64,000 nt of DNA, taken from contig NZ_LMLR01000017.1 in NCBI RefSeq assembly GCF_001422645.1, forward strand, positions 1-64,000, written 5' to 3'. Source of the stretch: Arthrobacter sp. Leaf69. GTDB lineage: Bacteria > Actinomycetota > Actinomycetes > Actinomycetales > Micrococcaceae. The position numbers were made by a program, and so were the translations under genes. How positions within the stretch are numbered: position 1 is the first letter of the stretch; every line of letters begins with the position of its first letter. The notes beneath the pieces were generated by a model that was not told the origin of the DNA, ran no database searches, and saw nothing but the letters and a program-made list of their open reading frames with translations. Shown here one piece after another: positions 1-8,218 of this stretch.

Positions 1-207
1 CCTCCGAGCGCAAAGTGTGTGAACTAGACAGCTCCACTTAGCCCGGAGGTCCTCCTCGTTTTCAAGCCTTACATGTCAACAACGTCCCGGCTCAGTACAC
101 CTAGGTGCGGGTGCGGCGTGGGCGGAAGCTGGGGGTACATCACCTCCGCGTGTCAGCTGTGCTCCTGCGTCCCGGGGCAGGTCATTCCATGCGGGAACGG
201 GAGCGTC
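1..207. other. Upstream region without a recognised gene
   Basis: No gene could be assigned to the first 207 bases. An open frame in phase with the next gene begins at the ATG at 73 and would add 45 cysteine-rich residues, but these do not resemble the usual N-terminus of the beta-CASP family, so I treat it as non-coding. TAGACA at 27-32 could be a -10 element; this is weak. Confidence 0.3.
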
Positions 208-1590
208 ATGAAGCATCAGGAGCCCACCCTGCGTTTCCTCGGAGCCACGGACACCGTCACCGGCTCCAGGTACCTGCTGGAGGCAGGCGGGAAACGGGTG
301 CTGGTCGACTGCGGGCTTTTCCAGGGCTACAAGCGCAGCCGTGAACGCAACCGGGCGCCCTTCCCCGTCCCGCCGCACTCGATCGACGCCGTTGTCCTGA
401 CGCACGCGCACCTGGACCACACCGGCTACGTTCCCGCGCTGGTGCGGGACGGGTTCACCGGGCCGGTCATCGCCACCGACGGGACCACGGACCTGTGCAA
501 GCTGCTCCTGCCCGACAGCGGCTACCTGCAGGAGGAGGAGGCCAGGTACGCGACGCACCGGGGATCGTCCAGGCACAGTCCGGCGCTGCCGCTGTACACC
601 GCCGCCGACGCCGTCAAGTCCCTCAACAGCTTCAAGATTCACGATTTCGACGATCCGCTGGACCTCGGCGGCGGGATGGACATGACGTTCCTGCCGGCCG
701 GGCATATCCTCGGCGCCGCCCAGGTCCGCGTGCGGATCGGATCCCACGCCGTGCACTTCACCGGGGACCTGGGCCGGACGGACGACCCGCTGATGAACCC
801 GCCCCGGCCCCTGGGGGAGGCCGATGTCCTGGTCACGGAGTCCACTTACGGGAACCGGAAACACGACACCACCGATCCCGAACACCAGCTGGGGGACATC
901 ATCAACCGGGTCGCGAAGCGCGGCGGCGTGGTCCTGTTCGCCGCGTTCGCCGTCGGCCGGGCCGAAACACTGATGCTGCACCTGTCCCGCCTCCGCGGCA
1001 AACACCTGATCCCGGACATCCCGGTGTACCTCAACAGTCCCATGGCCATTGACGCCTCCGGCATGTACCAGCGGCATCCGGAAGAACACCGGCTCAAAGA
1101 ACAGGAGTACCTGAACATGTACAAGGTGGCCCAGCTCACCCGCTCGGTGGATGAGTCCAAGCTGCTGAACCTGCGGGGCGGCCCGATGATCATCATCTCC
1201 GCCAGCGGAATGCTCACCGGCGGAAGGATCCTGCACCACCTGGCCGCCTACGGGCCGGACCCGAAGAACGCCGTCATCCTCAGCGGCTACCAGGCCGGCG
1301 GCACGCGCGGCGCCGCCCTCGCGGCCGGCGGGCGCGAGCTGCGCATCTACGGTGAGGACATCACGATCCGGGCCGAGGTCATCCAGATGGAAAGCCTGTC
1401 GGCGCATGCTGACGCGGACGGCATCATCGCATGGATGAAGACGGCCGCCAGGGAACCCCGGATGACGTACATCACCCACGGCGAACCGGACGCATCGGAT
1501 GCCCTGCGCCTGCGGATCAAACGCGAACTGGGATGGCGCGCCAGGGTCCCGGAGCACCTTGAAAAGATCTCACTCGAGGACCCCCGGTGA
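208..1590 (+). CDS. MBL-fold beta-CASP RNase-like protein (Ysh1/CPSF73 family)
   Basis: The 460-residue product has the metallo-beta-lactamase zinc motif HAHLDH at about residues 66-71, a downstream FTGDLGR motif, and the beta-CASP features SASGMLTGGR and LSAHAD. Proteins of this family are zinc-dependent RNA nucleases of the cytoplasm. The ATG at 208 is chosen because GGGAG lies five bases upstream and the family start (LRFLGATDTVTGS) follows at once. The last bases overlap the next gene by GTGA, so the two are probably translationally coupled. Family is clear; the RNA substrate is unknown. Confidence 0.85.
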   Translation: MKHQEPTLRFLGATDTVTGSRYLLEAGGKRVLVDCGLFQGYKRSRERNRAPFPVPPHSIDAVVLTHAHLDHTGYVPALVRDGFTGPVIATDGTTDLCKLLLPDSGYLQEEEARYATHRGSSRHSPALPLYTAADAVKSLNSFKIHDFDDPLDLGGGMDMTFLPAGHILGAAQVRVRIGSHAVHFTGDLGRTDDPLMNPPRPLGEADVLVTESTYGNRKHDTTDPEHQLGDIINRVAKRGGVVLFAAFAVGRAETLMLHLSRLRGKHLIPDIPVYLNSPMAIDASGMYQRHPEEHRLKEQEYLNMYKVAQLTRSVDESKLLNLRGGPMIIISASGMLTGGRILHHLAAYGPDPKNAVILSGYQAGGTRGAALAAGGRELRIYGEDITIRAEVIQMESLSAHADADGIIAWMKTAAREPRMTYITHGEPDASDALRLRIKRELGWRARVPEHLEKISLEDPR

Positions 1591-2900
1591 CGTCCGGCGT
1601 CAGGAAGTCCGCCGTCCTCGCCGAGATCCATTCGCTGGCGCGGCCGCTGACGTCCGACCGGGACCTGGACGGGCTGGTCCGGCGCGCGGCGGACTGCCGT
1701 TTCGTCGCGATCGGCGAAGCCTCCCACGGCACGCACGAGTTCTATACGTGGCGTGACACCCTCAGCCGGCGCCTGATCGAGGAGGAAGGCTACAACTGGA
1801 TCGGGGTGGAGGGGGACTGGCCCGACTGCTGGCGCATCAACGGCTGGGTGCGCGGCGAGACCGGGCGGGACCAGGGCGTCCATGCCCTGCTCTCCGGATT
1901 TGAACGCTGGCCCACGTGGATGTGGGCAAATGAGGAAGTCGCCGCATTCCTGGACTGGCTCCGTACGTGGAATCTCAGCCGGCCGCCGGGCCGCCGGGTC
2001 GGCTTCTACGGACTCGATGTGTACTCCCTGTGGGATTCGCTTCGCGAAATCATCGGCTGGCTGGAGGAGAACGACCCCGACGCCGTCCCGGCAGCCAAGC
2101 GCGCCTGGCAGTGCTTCCTGCCCCATCACGAGGATCCGCATCAGTACGCCTGGAGCACCCGGCTGGTGCCACAGTCCTGTGAAGCTGAAGTGATCGCCCT
2201 CCTCACCGAAGTCCGGAACAGGGTGTCCGGTCCGGGGGACCACGACGAGGCCGCCTTCGATGCAGTGCAGAACGCCGAGGTGGCGGCGAACGCGGAGCAC
2301 TACTACCGGATCATGGTCCGCGGTGACCGCCAGTCCTGGAACATCCGTGACCATCACATGGCAGACACCATCGACCGGCTCAGCCGGCATCTCGGTCCGC
2401 AGTCCAAGGGGCTCATCTGGGAGCACAACACGCACGTGGGGGACGCCCGGGCCACGGACATGGCCCAGGATGGGCTGGTTAACGTGGGGCAGTTGCTGCG
2501 TGAACGGCACGCCGCGGACGGTGTGATGCTGGTGGGCCTCGCCTCGCACCGTGGTGAAGTGCTCGCCGCGGAAGCGTGGGGCCGCCCGGAAAGGATCCTT
2601 CCGGTGCCGCCGGCGCGCCCGGGCAGCCACGAGGACTTCCTGCATGAGGCCCTGGGCGTGGCGTCGGTGCTGGAGTTTGGTGAGGACAGGTCCGGGCCGT
2701 GGCTTTCCACCTGGCTCGGCCACCGGGCGATCGGCGTGGTCTACCATCCCGGGCGTGAGCTGGGGAACTACGTTCCGACCCGGATCGGCGAGCGCTACGA
2801 CGCGCTGATCTGGTTCGAGCACACCGCCGCGTTGCGGCCCGTGCACCATGAAGGGCCGCCGCGGGAACCGGAATTCGAGACCCAGCCCACCGGCTTCTAA
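1587..2900 (+). CDS. Erythromycin esterase family protein
   Basis: The 437-residue product carries the family motifs GEASHGTHEFYTWR (about residues 38-51) and GVEGDWPDCWRING, which hold conserved Glu and His residues of the EreA/EreB/Succinoglycan-biosynthesis superfamily. The family hydrolyses esters or acts on unknown substrates; most chromosomal members next to stress genes are not macrolide resistance genes. It starts with a GTG overlapping the stop of the beta-CASP gene, pointing to one operon, and its stop overlaps the stop of the convergent membrane-protein gene by four bases. The true substrate cannot be read from the sequence. Confidence 0.85.
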   Translation: MTSGVRKSAVLAEIHSLARPLTSDRDLDGLVRRAADCRFVAIGEASHGTHEFYTWRDTLSRRLIEEEGYNWIGVEGDWPDCWRINGWVRGETGRDQGVHALLSGFERWPTWMWANEEVAAFLDWLRTWNLSRPPGRRVGFYGLDVYSLWDSLREIIGWLEENDPDAVPAAKRAWQCFLPHHEDPHQYAWSTRLVPQSCEAEVIALLTEVRNRVSGPGDHDEAAFDAVQNAEVAANAEHYYRIMVRGDRQSWNIRDHHMADTIDRLSRHLGPQSKGLIWEHNTHVGDARATDMAQDGLVNVGQLLRERHAADGVMLVGLASHRGEVLAAEAWGRPERILPVPPARPGSHEDFLHEALGVASVLEFGEDRSGPWLSTWLGHRAIGVVYHPGRELGNYVPTRIGERYDALIWFEHTAALRPVHHEGPPREPEFETQPTGF

Positions 2901-3628
2901 TCCGCCGTCGTCGACCGGACGCCGCGCCGGCGCAGCATCACGACGGCGGCCGGCACGGACCAGAGCAGCGGCACCAGCCGCAGCGCCGTGGTCAGGGCGC
3001 CTGTCGGGGACAGCGGGCCTTCCGCGGGAATCAGTGAGAACGTGGAAACGAACGCCGCCGTGGCCGCCGCCGCGGCAATCCAGCCCAGCCACCGGGGATA
3101 GGCACCCAACCGCAAGGACAGCAGTGCGATGGCCAGGAACATCACTCCTGCCGGCAGGTTGGCCAGGTTCAGGGTGACGAGGCACAGATCCGCCACGGCG
3201 GCAGCGACGTCCGGGGGAATCCGGGCCTGTGAGGGGAGCGTCAGAGTGATCTGGGCTGCCTGGCCCAGGATATTCAGGCCCACGGCCAGCGCGCCGGCGC
3301 CGAAGGCGATGCCGGATACGGCGCCCGGCGCCGGTTCCGCCCGCAGCAGCCGGGCCCGGACGAAGCCGAGGAACCAGAGCAGAGCAGCTGAGCTGAAGAC
3401 GAACAACATACTCTGGGCAAGGACCGGGGCCCGGTTCGCCGCCAGATACCCTGCGTAGCCAGGGTCTGCGGCGTCAGGCCATGGGCCCGTCAGCGCCATT
3501 TCCAGCATCCCGCCGGCCACTCCCAGGGCGGCGGAGAGCAGGCCGCTGAGGGCTCCCGTCACGAGGAACAGTCCTGCGGGCGGAGCGGCCTGCTGCGGCA
3601 GGCGTTCCGGCAGCGGGGCCTGCTTCAT
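2897..3628 (-). CDS. Multi-pass membrane protein of unknown function
   Basis: The 243-residue product has about six hydrophobic segments (for example residues 20-42, 64-86, 107-127, 150-172, 182-200, 212-232) and no motif I can name. It resembles uncharacterised DUF4386-type integral membrane proteins in general layout, but I cannot confirm the family. No Shine-Dalgarno sequence precedes the ATG; instead TAGCGT on the minus strand ends six bases upstream, fitting a leaderless mRNA. It converges with the esterase-family gene, sharing four bases of stop codons. Confidence 0.6.
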   Translation of the reverse strand: MKQAPLPERLPQQAAPPAGLFLVTGALSGLLSAALGVAGGMLEMALTGPWPDAADPGYAGYLAANRAPVLAQSMLFVFSSAALLWFLGFVRARLLRAEPAPGAVSGIAFGAGALAVGLNILGQAAQITLTLPSQARIPPDVAAAVADLCLVTLNLANLPAGVMFLAIALLSLRLGAYPRWLGWIAAAAATAAFVSTFSLIPAEGPLSPTGALTTALRLVPLLWSVPAAVVMLRRRGVRSTTAD

Positions 3629-3634
3629 GGCTCG

Positions 3635-3640
3635 ACGCTA
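3635..3640 (-). promoter_or_regulatory. Leaderless -10 element of the membrane-protein gene
   Basis: TAGCGT on the minus strand ends six bases before the ATG at 3628, so transcription should start at or beside the start codon. No clear -35 was seen. Confidence 0.4.
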
Positions 3641-3788
3641 TGCGGGCGGGCAAGGGGGAGTGAGGGGCTTAAGGCCCTAACCGGCGGTGACCCCCCGGCG
3701 CACACTGAAGTGGCGGACGACTACGGACGCGCCGCCCCGATCATGCGATGCAGAATTGACCGCGCCATGGAAAAGAGCAGGATTCAGA

Positions 3789-4658
3789 ATGAGCAAACCA
3801 ATCGTCGTTGGTATCAACGGATCAGCCGGAAGTGAGGCCGCGCTGACGTGGGCCCTGCAGCGGGCCACCCGGGACAAGGTTCCTGTCACCATCATTCATG
3901 CGGTGGATGACCGATGGATTTCGCCGGACTTCCAGTACCACGAGGTCATCAGGCAAGCAGGCATGGAGCTTCTCCAGAAAGCGCAGGCCGACGCGAACGA
4001 GCAGGCTCCCGACGTGAAGGTTGACATCCAGCTTCGCCATGGCAGCGGCGGATCCGTGCTGCGGGAGGTGTCCACCGAGGCCTCCATGGTGGTAGTGGGC
4101 GAACATGACAAGCACTGGATGGACGGCGGTCCGCTGACGGACCGGGCCCTGCAGATCGTCTCTGCCTCGGAAATCCCCACGGCCGTGATCCCGCTGAAGG
4201 GCAAAGCAGGGGCCGCCGGCGTTGTGGTCGGCGTGGACGGCTCCGAAGAGTCCCTGCAGGCGGTCGACGTCGCCGCCGCGGATGCGGACAAGGGCGGCGA
4301 CGAGTTGACCGTGGTCCTCGCCTTCCGCCGGCCGGCGCGCTGGGTCGAAAACCAGCTGCCGAAGAGCGGCCTCGCCGAAACGATCCTCGAGGAGGACCGG
4401 ATCGTCCTGGCAGAATCCGTGGCCGGGCTCGGCGACAAGTATCCGGACCTCGTCGTCCACCAGCGGCTGGAGACTGATACCGAACCCGCCAAAGCACTGG
4501 TCGACGCCGCCAAAGATGCCCGCCTCCTTGTGATCGGCAGCCGCGGCCGCGGCGGCTTCTCCCGGATGATGCTCGGCTCCACGGCCCACGCCGTTCTCCT
4601 TAACGTGCCGTGCCCGACCCTCGTCACCCGGGTGCACAAGGTGAAGCACGAGGCCTGA
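3789..4658 (+). CDS. Tandem-domain universal stress protein
   Basis: The 289-residue product holds two UspA domains. The first starts KPIVVGINGSAGSEAAL at residue 3; the second starts VVVGVDGSEESLQA near residue 141 and ends with the ATP-binding motif G-S-R-G-R-G-G-F-S-R-M-M-L-G-S at about residues 256-270 (G2xG9xGS type). The first domain has the weaker motif VGEHDKHW. Such proteins are cytoplasmic, bind ATP and act in hypoxia, starvation and dormancy. ATG 3789 is preferred over upstream in-frame starts because the Usp fold begins right there. A hairpin terminator follows at 4684-4713, so it is probably monocistronic. Confidence 0.9.
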   Translation: MSKPIVVGINGSAGSEAALTWALQRATRDKVPVTIIHAVDDRWISPDFQYHEVIRQAGMELLQKAQADANEQAPDVKVDIQLRHGSGGSVLREVSTEASMVVVGEHDKHWMDGGPLTDRALQIVSASEIPTAVIPLKGKAGAAGVVVGVDGSEESLQAVDVAAADADKGGDELTVVLAFRRPARWVENQLPKSGLAETILEEDRIVLAESVAGLGDKYPDLVVHQRLETDTEPAKALVDAAKDARLLVIGSRGRGGFSRMMLGSTAHAVLLNVPCPTLVTRVHKVKHEA

Positions 4659-4683
4659 CCGCCGGGGCAGGCAGCTGTCCCTC

Positions 4684-4713
4684 GGAGAGCCTCCTCAGCC
4701 GAGGGGGCTCTCC
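4684..4713 (+). terminator. Terminator hairpin after the usp gene
   Basis: A 12-position stem (4684-4695 with 4702-4713, one G-T pair) encloses a six-base loop 26 bases after the usp stop. There is no long T tract. Confidence 0.65.
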
Positions 4714-4761
4714 CCGTGACGGACCCTTGAGCCTGCACGGGCCGGATGGGAGGATGATGCA

Positions 4762-5445
4762 GTGGAGCCCTTCTTCGATTTCGTGGGCCACTTCTGGTGG
4801 CTTGTCTTCCCACTGAGCGGTCTGTTCGGCGGCTGGGCGCGGTCATGGTCCAAGGCCAGCGAACGCCGGCACCGGCGCCGGGTGGAGCTCTACAAACTCC
4901 GCAACAATGCCGTGGAGGCGGAACGGGCCAGCCGGTCCCAGGTCTTGCAGCTCATGGACAGCCACGACACTGTCAATCGCCGGTGGCTCGACTACGAGCT
5001 TGATGTAGGCAAACTCATCGAGTTTCCGGTCATGACCGATGTACGCGAACCCCTGACCGTCGCATTCCTCCGGGCGAAGCGGCTGGCCGACGGACTGCGT
5101 CCCGGAACGCCGGAAGACATCACGACGCCGGCGCGGCTGGCGGAGTACCGTGAGGCCGTCACCAGCTACGAGCTGGCGTTCGACGTCGCCGAGCGGGAGG
5201 CGCGGCGGATCAAGGACAGCAACTTCACCGGACCGGAACGGGAACGCCTCGCAACGGCCCGGAAGCTGCTGCGGATCGCGTCGGATGCCGCCGCGACACC
5301 GGCGGAGCGGCAGACGGCCTACAAGCGGGCGCGGCGCGAACTGGACGGACTGATCGTGCTCCCCGACGCCACCCTCGCCGCACTGGAGGAAAAGATCGCC
5401 GGGATGATCGACGCCGGACGCACGCCCGACCTCCACCAGGGCTGA
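4762..5445 (+). CDS. Hypothetical membrane-anchored coiled-coil protein
   Basis: The 227-residue product opens with one hydrophobic segment (FFDFVGHFWWLVFPLSGLFGG, about residues 4-24), followed by a basic stretch (KASERRHRRRVELYK) and a long charged, helical region. This predicts a single N-terminal anchor with the rest in the cytoplasm. I recognise no domain. GTG 4762 is supported by GGGAGG eleven bases upstream. It stands alone between the usp terminator and the phosphate transporter gene. Confidence 0.6.
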   Translation: MEPFFDFVGHFWWLVFPLSGLFGGWARSWSKASERRHRRRVELYKLRNNAVEAERASRSQVLQLMDSHDTVNRRWLDYELDVGKLIEFPVMTDVREPLTVAFLRAKRLADGLRPGTPEDITTPARLAEYREAVTSYELAFDVAEREARRIKDSNFTGPERERLATARKLLRIASDAAATPAERQTAYKRARRELDGLIVLPDATLAALEEKIAGMIDAGRTPDLHQG

Positions 5446-5452
5446 CGGAATC

Positions 5453-5484
5453 GCCGGGCAGTTGAAGTGCCGGGCAGTTGAAGT
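5453..5484 (+). repeat. Perfect 16-bp tandem duplication
   Basis: GCCGGGCAGTTGAAGT occurs twice in a row at 5453-5468 and 5469-5484, just after the hypothetical gene and before the pit promoter region. Confidence 0.8.
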
Positions 5485-5511
5485 GCGCCGGCGCCGTCGG
5501 CTGGCCTTGTT

Positions 5512-5539
5512 TTGCCCTGATGACAATGCCCCGTACGCT
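5512..5539 (+). promoter_or_regulatory. Candidate promoter of the pit gene
   Basis: TTGCCC at 5512-5517 and TACGCT at 5534-5539 are separated by 16 bases, leaving a leader of about 110 bases before the transporter gene. The leader holds no motif I recognise. Confidence 0.35.
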
Positions 5540-5656
5540 TTAACGCGTCAGGCAACTTTGCTGAACGCCACACATCCTCCCGGAATATCCCGGGTGAACG
5601 ATGCCGGCAGCGGGGAATGAAACCTCTGACCGTCGACTCTGCAGATTGGGCAACAG

Positions 5657-6871
5657 GTGGAAATCACCATCATGGTGGCGCTGGTTATAGCGCTGGCGCT
5701 TTTTTTTGACTTCACCAACGGATTCCATGACACCGCCAACGCGATGGCTACACCCATCGCAACCGGTGCCATCAAACCCAAAACGGCTGTCGCCCTCGCG
5801 GCGGTGCTGAACCTGGTGGGGGCATTCCTCTCCACGGAAGTGGCCAAGACCGTGTCCGGCGGCATCATCAAGGAAGGGTCCGACGGGATCCAGATCACCC
5901 CGGAGATCATCTTCGCCGGGCTGATGGGCGCCATCCTCTGGAACATGATCACCTGGCTCAAGGGCCTGCCGTCGAGTTCCTCGCACGCGCTCTTCGGCGG
6001 CCTGATCGGCGCCGCCATCGCAGGCATCGGCATCCACTCGATCAACTTCGAGAGCCTCATGCAGAAGGTGATCCTCCCCGCGATTTTCGCACCGGTCATC
6101 GCCGGCGCCGTGGCCTACCTCTGCACGAAGCTCGCGTATGCTCTGACCTCCCGCCACGACCCGGAATCGGGCGGCAAACTCACGCAGAAGCGCGGAGGCT
6201 TCCGCACCGGCCAGATCTTCACCTCCAGCCTCGTTGCCCTGGCGCACGGAACCAACGACGCACAGAAGACCATGGGTATCATCACCCTCGTGCTCATCGC
6301 CGCGGGCCTCCAGGACCCTGGTTCCGGTCCCCAGTTCTGGGTCATCACCTCTTGCGCCTTGGCCATCGCGATCGGCACCTACTCCGGCGGCTGGCGGATC
6401 ATCCGCACGATGGGCTCCGGCCTCACCGAGGTCAAGCCCGCCCAGGGCTTCGCGGCCGAAAGCAGCACAGCGTCGGCCATCCTTGCCTCCTCGCACCTTG
6501 GGTTTGCGCTGTCCACCACCCAGGTGGCCTCCGGCTCCGTCATCGGGTCGGGCATGGGACGGCGTGGCACCAGCGTCCGCTGGGGAATGGCCGGAAGGAT
6601 TGCGCTCGGCTGGCTCTTCACCCTCCCCGCCGCGGGAATCGTGGGGGCCCTCACCGCCATGCTGGTGCAGACCGGCGTCGTGGGTGTGGTCATCGCCGCC
6701 GTAGCGGGCACCGCCGCGGTGCTGTACATGTTCCTGCGCTCGAAGAAGTCTCATGTGGGACACCACAACGCCGTCGAGGTCGATCAAGCCGGCCAGGCTG
6801 TGCGGTTCCGCAAGAAAAAGAAGGCTATGTCGGTCAGTAGCTCCAAGGACGAGCCGAAGGGCGGACTGTAA
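5657..6871 (+). CDS. pitA: Low-affinity inorganic phosphate transporter, Pit family
   Basis: The 404-residue product has the two Pit signature motifs, one in each half: FTNGFHDTANAMAT near residues 17-30 and LAHGTNDAQKTMG near residues 194-206. About ten membrane segments surround a central cytoplasmic loop, and the C-terminus is a basic cytoplasmic tail. Pit proteins import metal-phosphate complexes with protons. GTG 5657 is the most likely start because the first membrane helix begins within a few residues. The stop codon overlaps the ATG of the following small membrane protein (TAATG), so the pair is an operon. Confidence 0.9.
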   Translation: MEITIMVALVIALALFFDFTNGFHDTANAMATPIATGAIKPKTAVALAAVLNLVGAFLSTEVAKTVSGGIIKEGSDGIQITPEIIFAGLMGAILWNMITWLKGLPSSSSHALFGGLIGAAIAGIGIHSINFESLMQKVILPAIFAPVIAGAVAYLCTKLAYALTSRHDPESGGKLTQKRGGFRTGQIFTSSLVALAHGTNDAQKTMGIITLVLIAAGLQDPGSGPQFWVITSCALAIAIGTYSGGWRIIRTMGSGLTEVKPAQGFAAESSTASAILASSHLGFALSTTQVASGSVIGSGMGRRGTSVRWGMAGRIALGWLFTLPAAGIVGALTAMLVQTGVVGVVIAAVAGTAAVLYMFLRSKKSHVGHHNAVEVDQAGQAVRFRKKKKAMSVSSSKDEPKGGL

Positions 6872-7092
6872 TGAAGTGGCTGGAACTGGTTCAGGTGGCG
6901 GGCGCAACGCTCGTCGCGGCAGTGACCGTCGTGGTCCTGTATTCCCTCGGGGTGCGTCTGACCGCTATCGCCGGTGACGTCAACGAAAGGAAGCCGTCGT
7001 GGGTGCGGCCGCTCGCCTACGTGTGCTTCGGCCTCTGTGGCCTGGCCGTGTTGTTCGGGCTCTACCTGATCATTCCCTACTTCAGCAAGTAG
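6871..7092 (+). CDS. Small two-helix membrane protein downstream of pit
   Basis: The 73-residue product has two hydrophobic helices (about residues 5-28 and 47-68) joined by a short loop, and no named domain. Its ATG overlaps the stop of the phosphate transporter gene by one base, which argues for coupled translation and a role linked to the transporter, perhaps as an accessory subunit. That role is inference only. Confidence 0.65.
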   Translation: MKWLELVQVAGATLVAAVTVVVLYSLGVRLTAIAGDVNERKPSWVRPLAYVCFGLCGLAVLFGLYLIIPYFSK

Positions 7093-7151
7093 CCGGAGAG
7101 GGGCGCCGCGGCGCTCCGGACGATGGGATGGGCAGCCCGGCCGGGAATGGC

Positions 7152-7157
7152 TAGGCT
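7152..7157 (+). promoter_or_regulatory. Leaderless -10 element of the RibD-type reductase gene
   Basis: TAGGCT ends six bases before the ATG at 7164. No Shine-Dalgarno sequence is present. Confidence 0.45.
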
Positions 7158-7163
7158 GGGGCC

Positions 7164-7715
7164 ATGCCTGATTTCCAGTACTTTGTGGGGTCCTCGCTGG
7201 ACGGATTCATCGCCACCCGGGACGACAACCTGGACTGGTTGCTCCAGTTCGACGGTTTCGCCGGCGGCCAGGAAAGCTACGACGCGTTTATGGCGGATGT
7301 CGGCTGCATCGTGATGGGCGGGGATACCTACGCCTGGCTGCGGAAACACGAACCTGACAATTGGCCGTATCCGGCGACCCCGTGCTGGGTGTTCACGCAC
7401 CACGAGCACTCCGTGCCCAAAGGCGCGGACGTGACCTTTGTCCGCGGGCCGGTGGCGGAATTCGTCGAGGATCTCAGGGCCGCCGCGGGAGAACGGAACG
7501 TCTGGATCGTCGGCGGCGGAGTCCTGGCGGCCCAGTTCGCGGACGCCTCCGCGCTGGACGAGATCATCATCTCCATCATTCCCGTGGTGCTGGGCAGCGG
7601 CAAAGCGGTCCTGCCGATGACCGGCCCGACGGCGCCGCTTGAGCTGATCTCCTCGCACACCCTGGGCCGGGGCATCGTGGAGCTCCGCTACCGTTTCGGG
7701 AGCAGCCCGGCCTAG
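7164..7715 (+). CDS. Dihydrofolate reductase family protein (RibD C-terminal type)
   Basis: The 183-residue product shows the family pattern: N-terminal VGSSLDGFIA, the VMGGDTYAWL motif near residues 51-60, VWIVGGGVLAAQF near residues 113-125 and a C-terminal LGRGIVELRYRF strand. This is the YyaP/YwjB-like branch of the RibD C-terminal fold, NADPH-dependent reductases whose substrates are mostly unknown; it is not a true folate-pathway DHFR. It converges on the PaaI-type thioesterase gene with 19 bases between the two stops. Confidence 0.8.
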   Translation: MPDFQYFVGSSLDGFIATRDDNLDWLLQFDGFAGGQESYDAFMADVGCIVMGGDTYAWLRKHEPDNWPYPATPCWVFTHHEHSVPKGADVTFVRGPVAEFVEDLRAAAGERNVWIVGGGVLAAQFADASALDEIIISIIPVVLGSGKAVLPMTGPTAPLELISSHTLGRGIVELRYRFGSSPA

Positions 7716-7734
7716 CGCCTGGGCGCTCCAGTGC

Positions 7735-8199
7735 CTACGCGCCGATGTCGCGGATCAGGTTGGTGATGCGCGCGGTGGACAGCCGGCGGCCGTGCTCGTC
7801 CGTCATAACGACCTCGTGCGTGGTGAGCGTGCGGCCCAGATGGATGGCCGTGCACGTGCCGGTCACAGTGCCCGAGGTGATGGCCCGGTGATGTGTCGCG
7901 CTGACGTCGATACCCAGCGCCTGCCGCTTCGGCCCGGCGTGCATTCCGGCGGCAAAGGAACCGAGCGTCTCGGCGAGGACCACGTGGGCGCCGCCGTGCA
8001 GGATTCCGGCCACCTGGGTGTTGCCTTCCACCGGCATGGTGGCTACCGTCCGCTCGGGACTCAGCTCCAGGAAATGGATGCCCATCTTCACCACGAGTGC
8101 GCCCACGCCGTATTGCCCCAGCCAATCGTGCATCTCCTCGGGAATCCCGGCGGCCGTCAGTTCGGCGGCATACGGTCCCGGCGTGAAATTGTCCGTCAT
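7735..8199 (-). CDS. PaaI-family hotdog-fold thioesterase
   Basis: The 154-residue product matches single-domain hotdog thioesterases: GIHFLELSPERTVATMPV, then the central motif VAGILHGGAHVVLAETLGS and VSATHHRAITSG. Members hydrolyse acyl-CoA thioesters in the cytoplasm. ATG 8199 gives the normal family length; an upstream in-frame ATG would run into polA. The start lies only 19 bases from the polA start on the other strand, so the two promoters must overlap the neighbouring coding sequence. The exact acyl substrate is unknown. Confidence 0.8.
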   Translation of the reverse strand: MTDNFTPGPYAAELTAAGIPEEMHDWLGQYGVGALVVKMGIHFLELSPERTVATMPVEGNTQVAGILHGGAHVVLAETLGSFAAGMHAGPKRQALGIDVSATHHRAITSGTVTGTCTAIHLGRTLTTHEVVMTDEHGRRLSTARITNLIRDIGA

Positions 8200-8205
8200 G
8201 GCAAC

Positions 8206-8211
8206 TAGGCT
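8206..8211 (+). promoter_or_regulatory. Leaderless -10 element of polA
   Basis: TAGGCT ends seven bases before GTG 8219. It supports this start over the in-frame ATG at 8198, which would lie upstream of the transcription start. Confidence 0.5.
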
Positions 8212-8218
8212 GGCACCT

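Noticed and set aside
73..207. 45-residue cysteine-rich N-terminal extension of the beta-CASP protein
   Set aside because: It does not match the family N-terminus, while ATG 208 has a good ribosome-binding site at the proper distance.
1587..2900. Calling the esterase-family protein a macrolide resistance enzyme
   Set aside because: Family membership alone does not show the activity, and the context is stress genes, not a resistance element.
8018..8218. Upstream polA start at 8018 or ATG 8198
   Set aside because: 8018 lies inside the opposite-strand thioesterase gene, and the -10 at 8206-8211 places the transcript start after ATG 8198.
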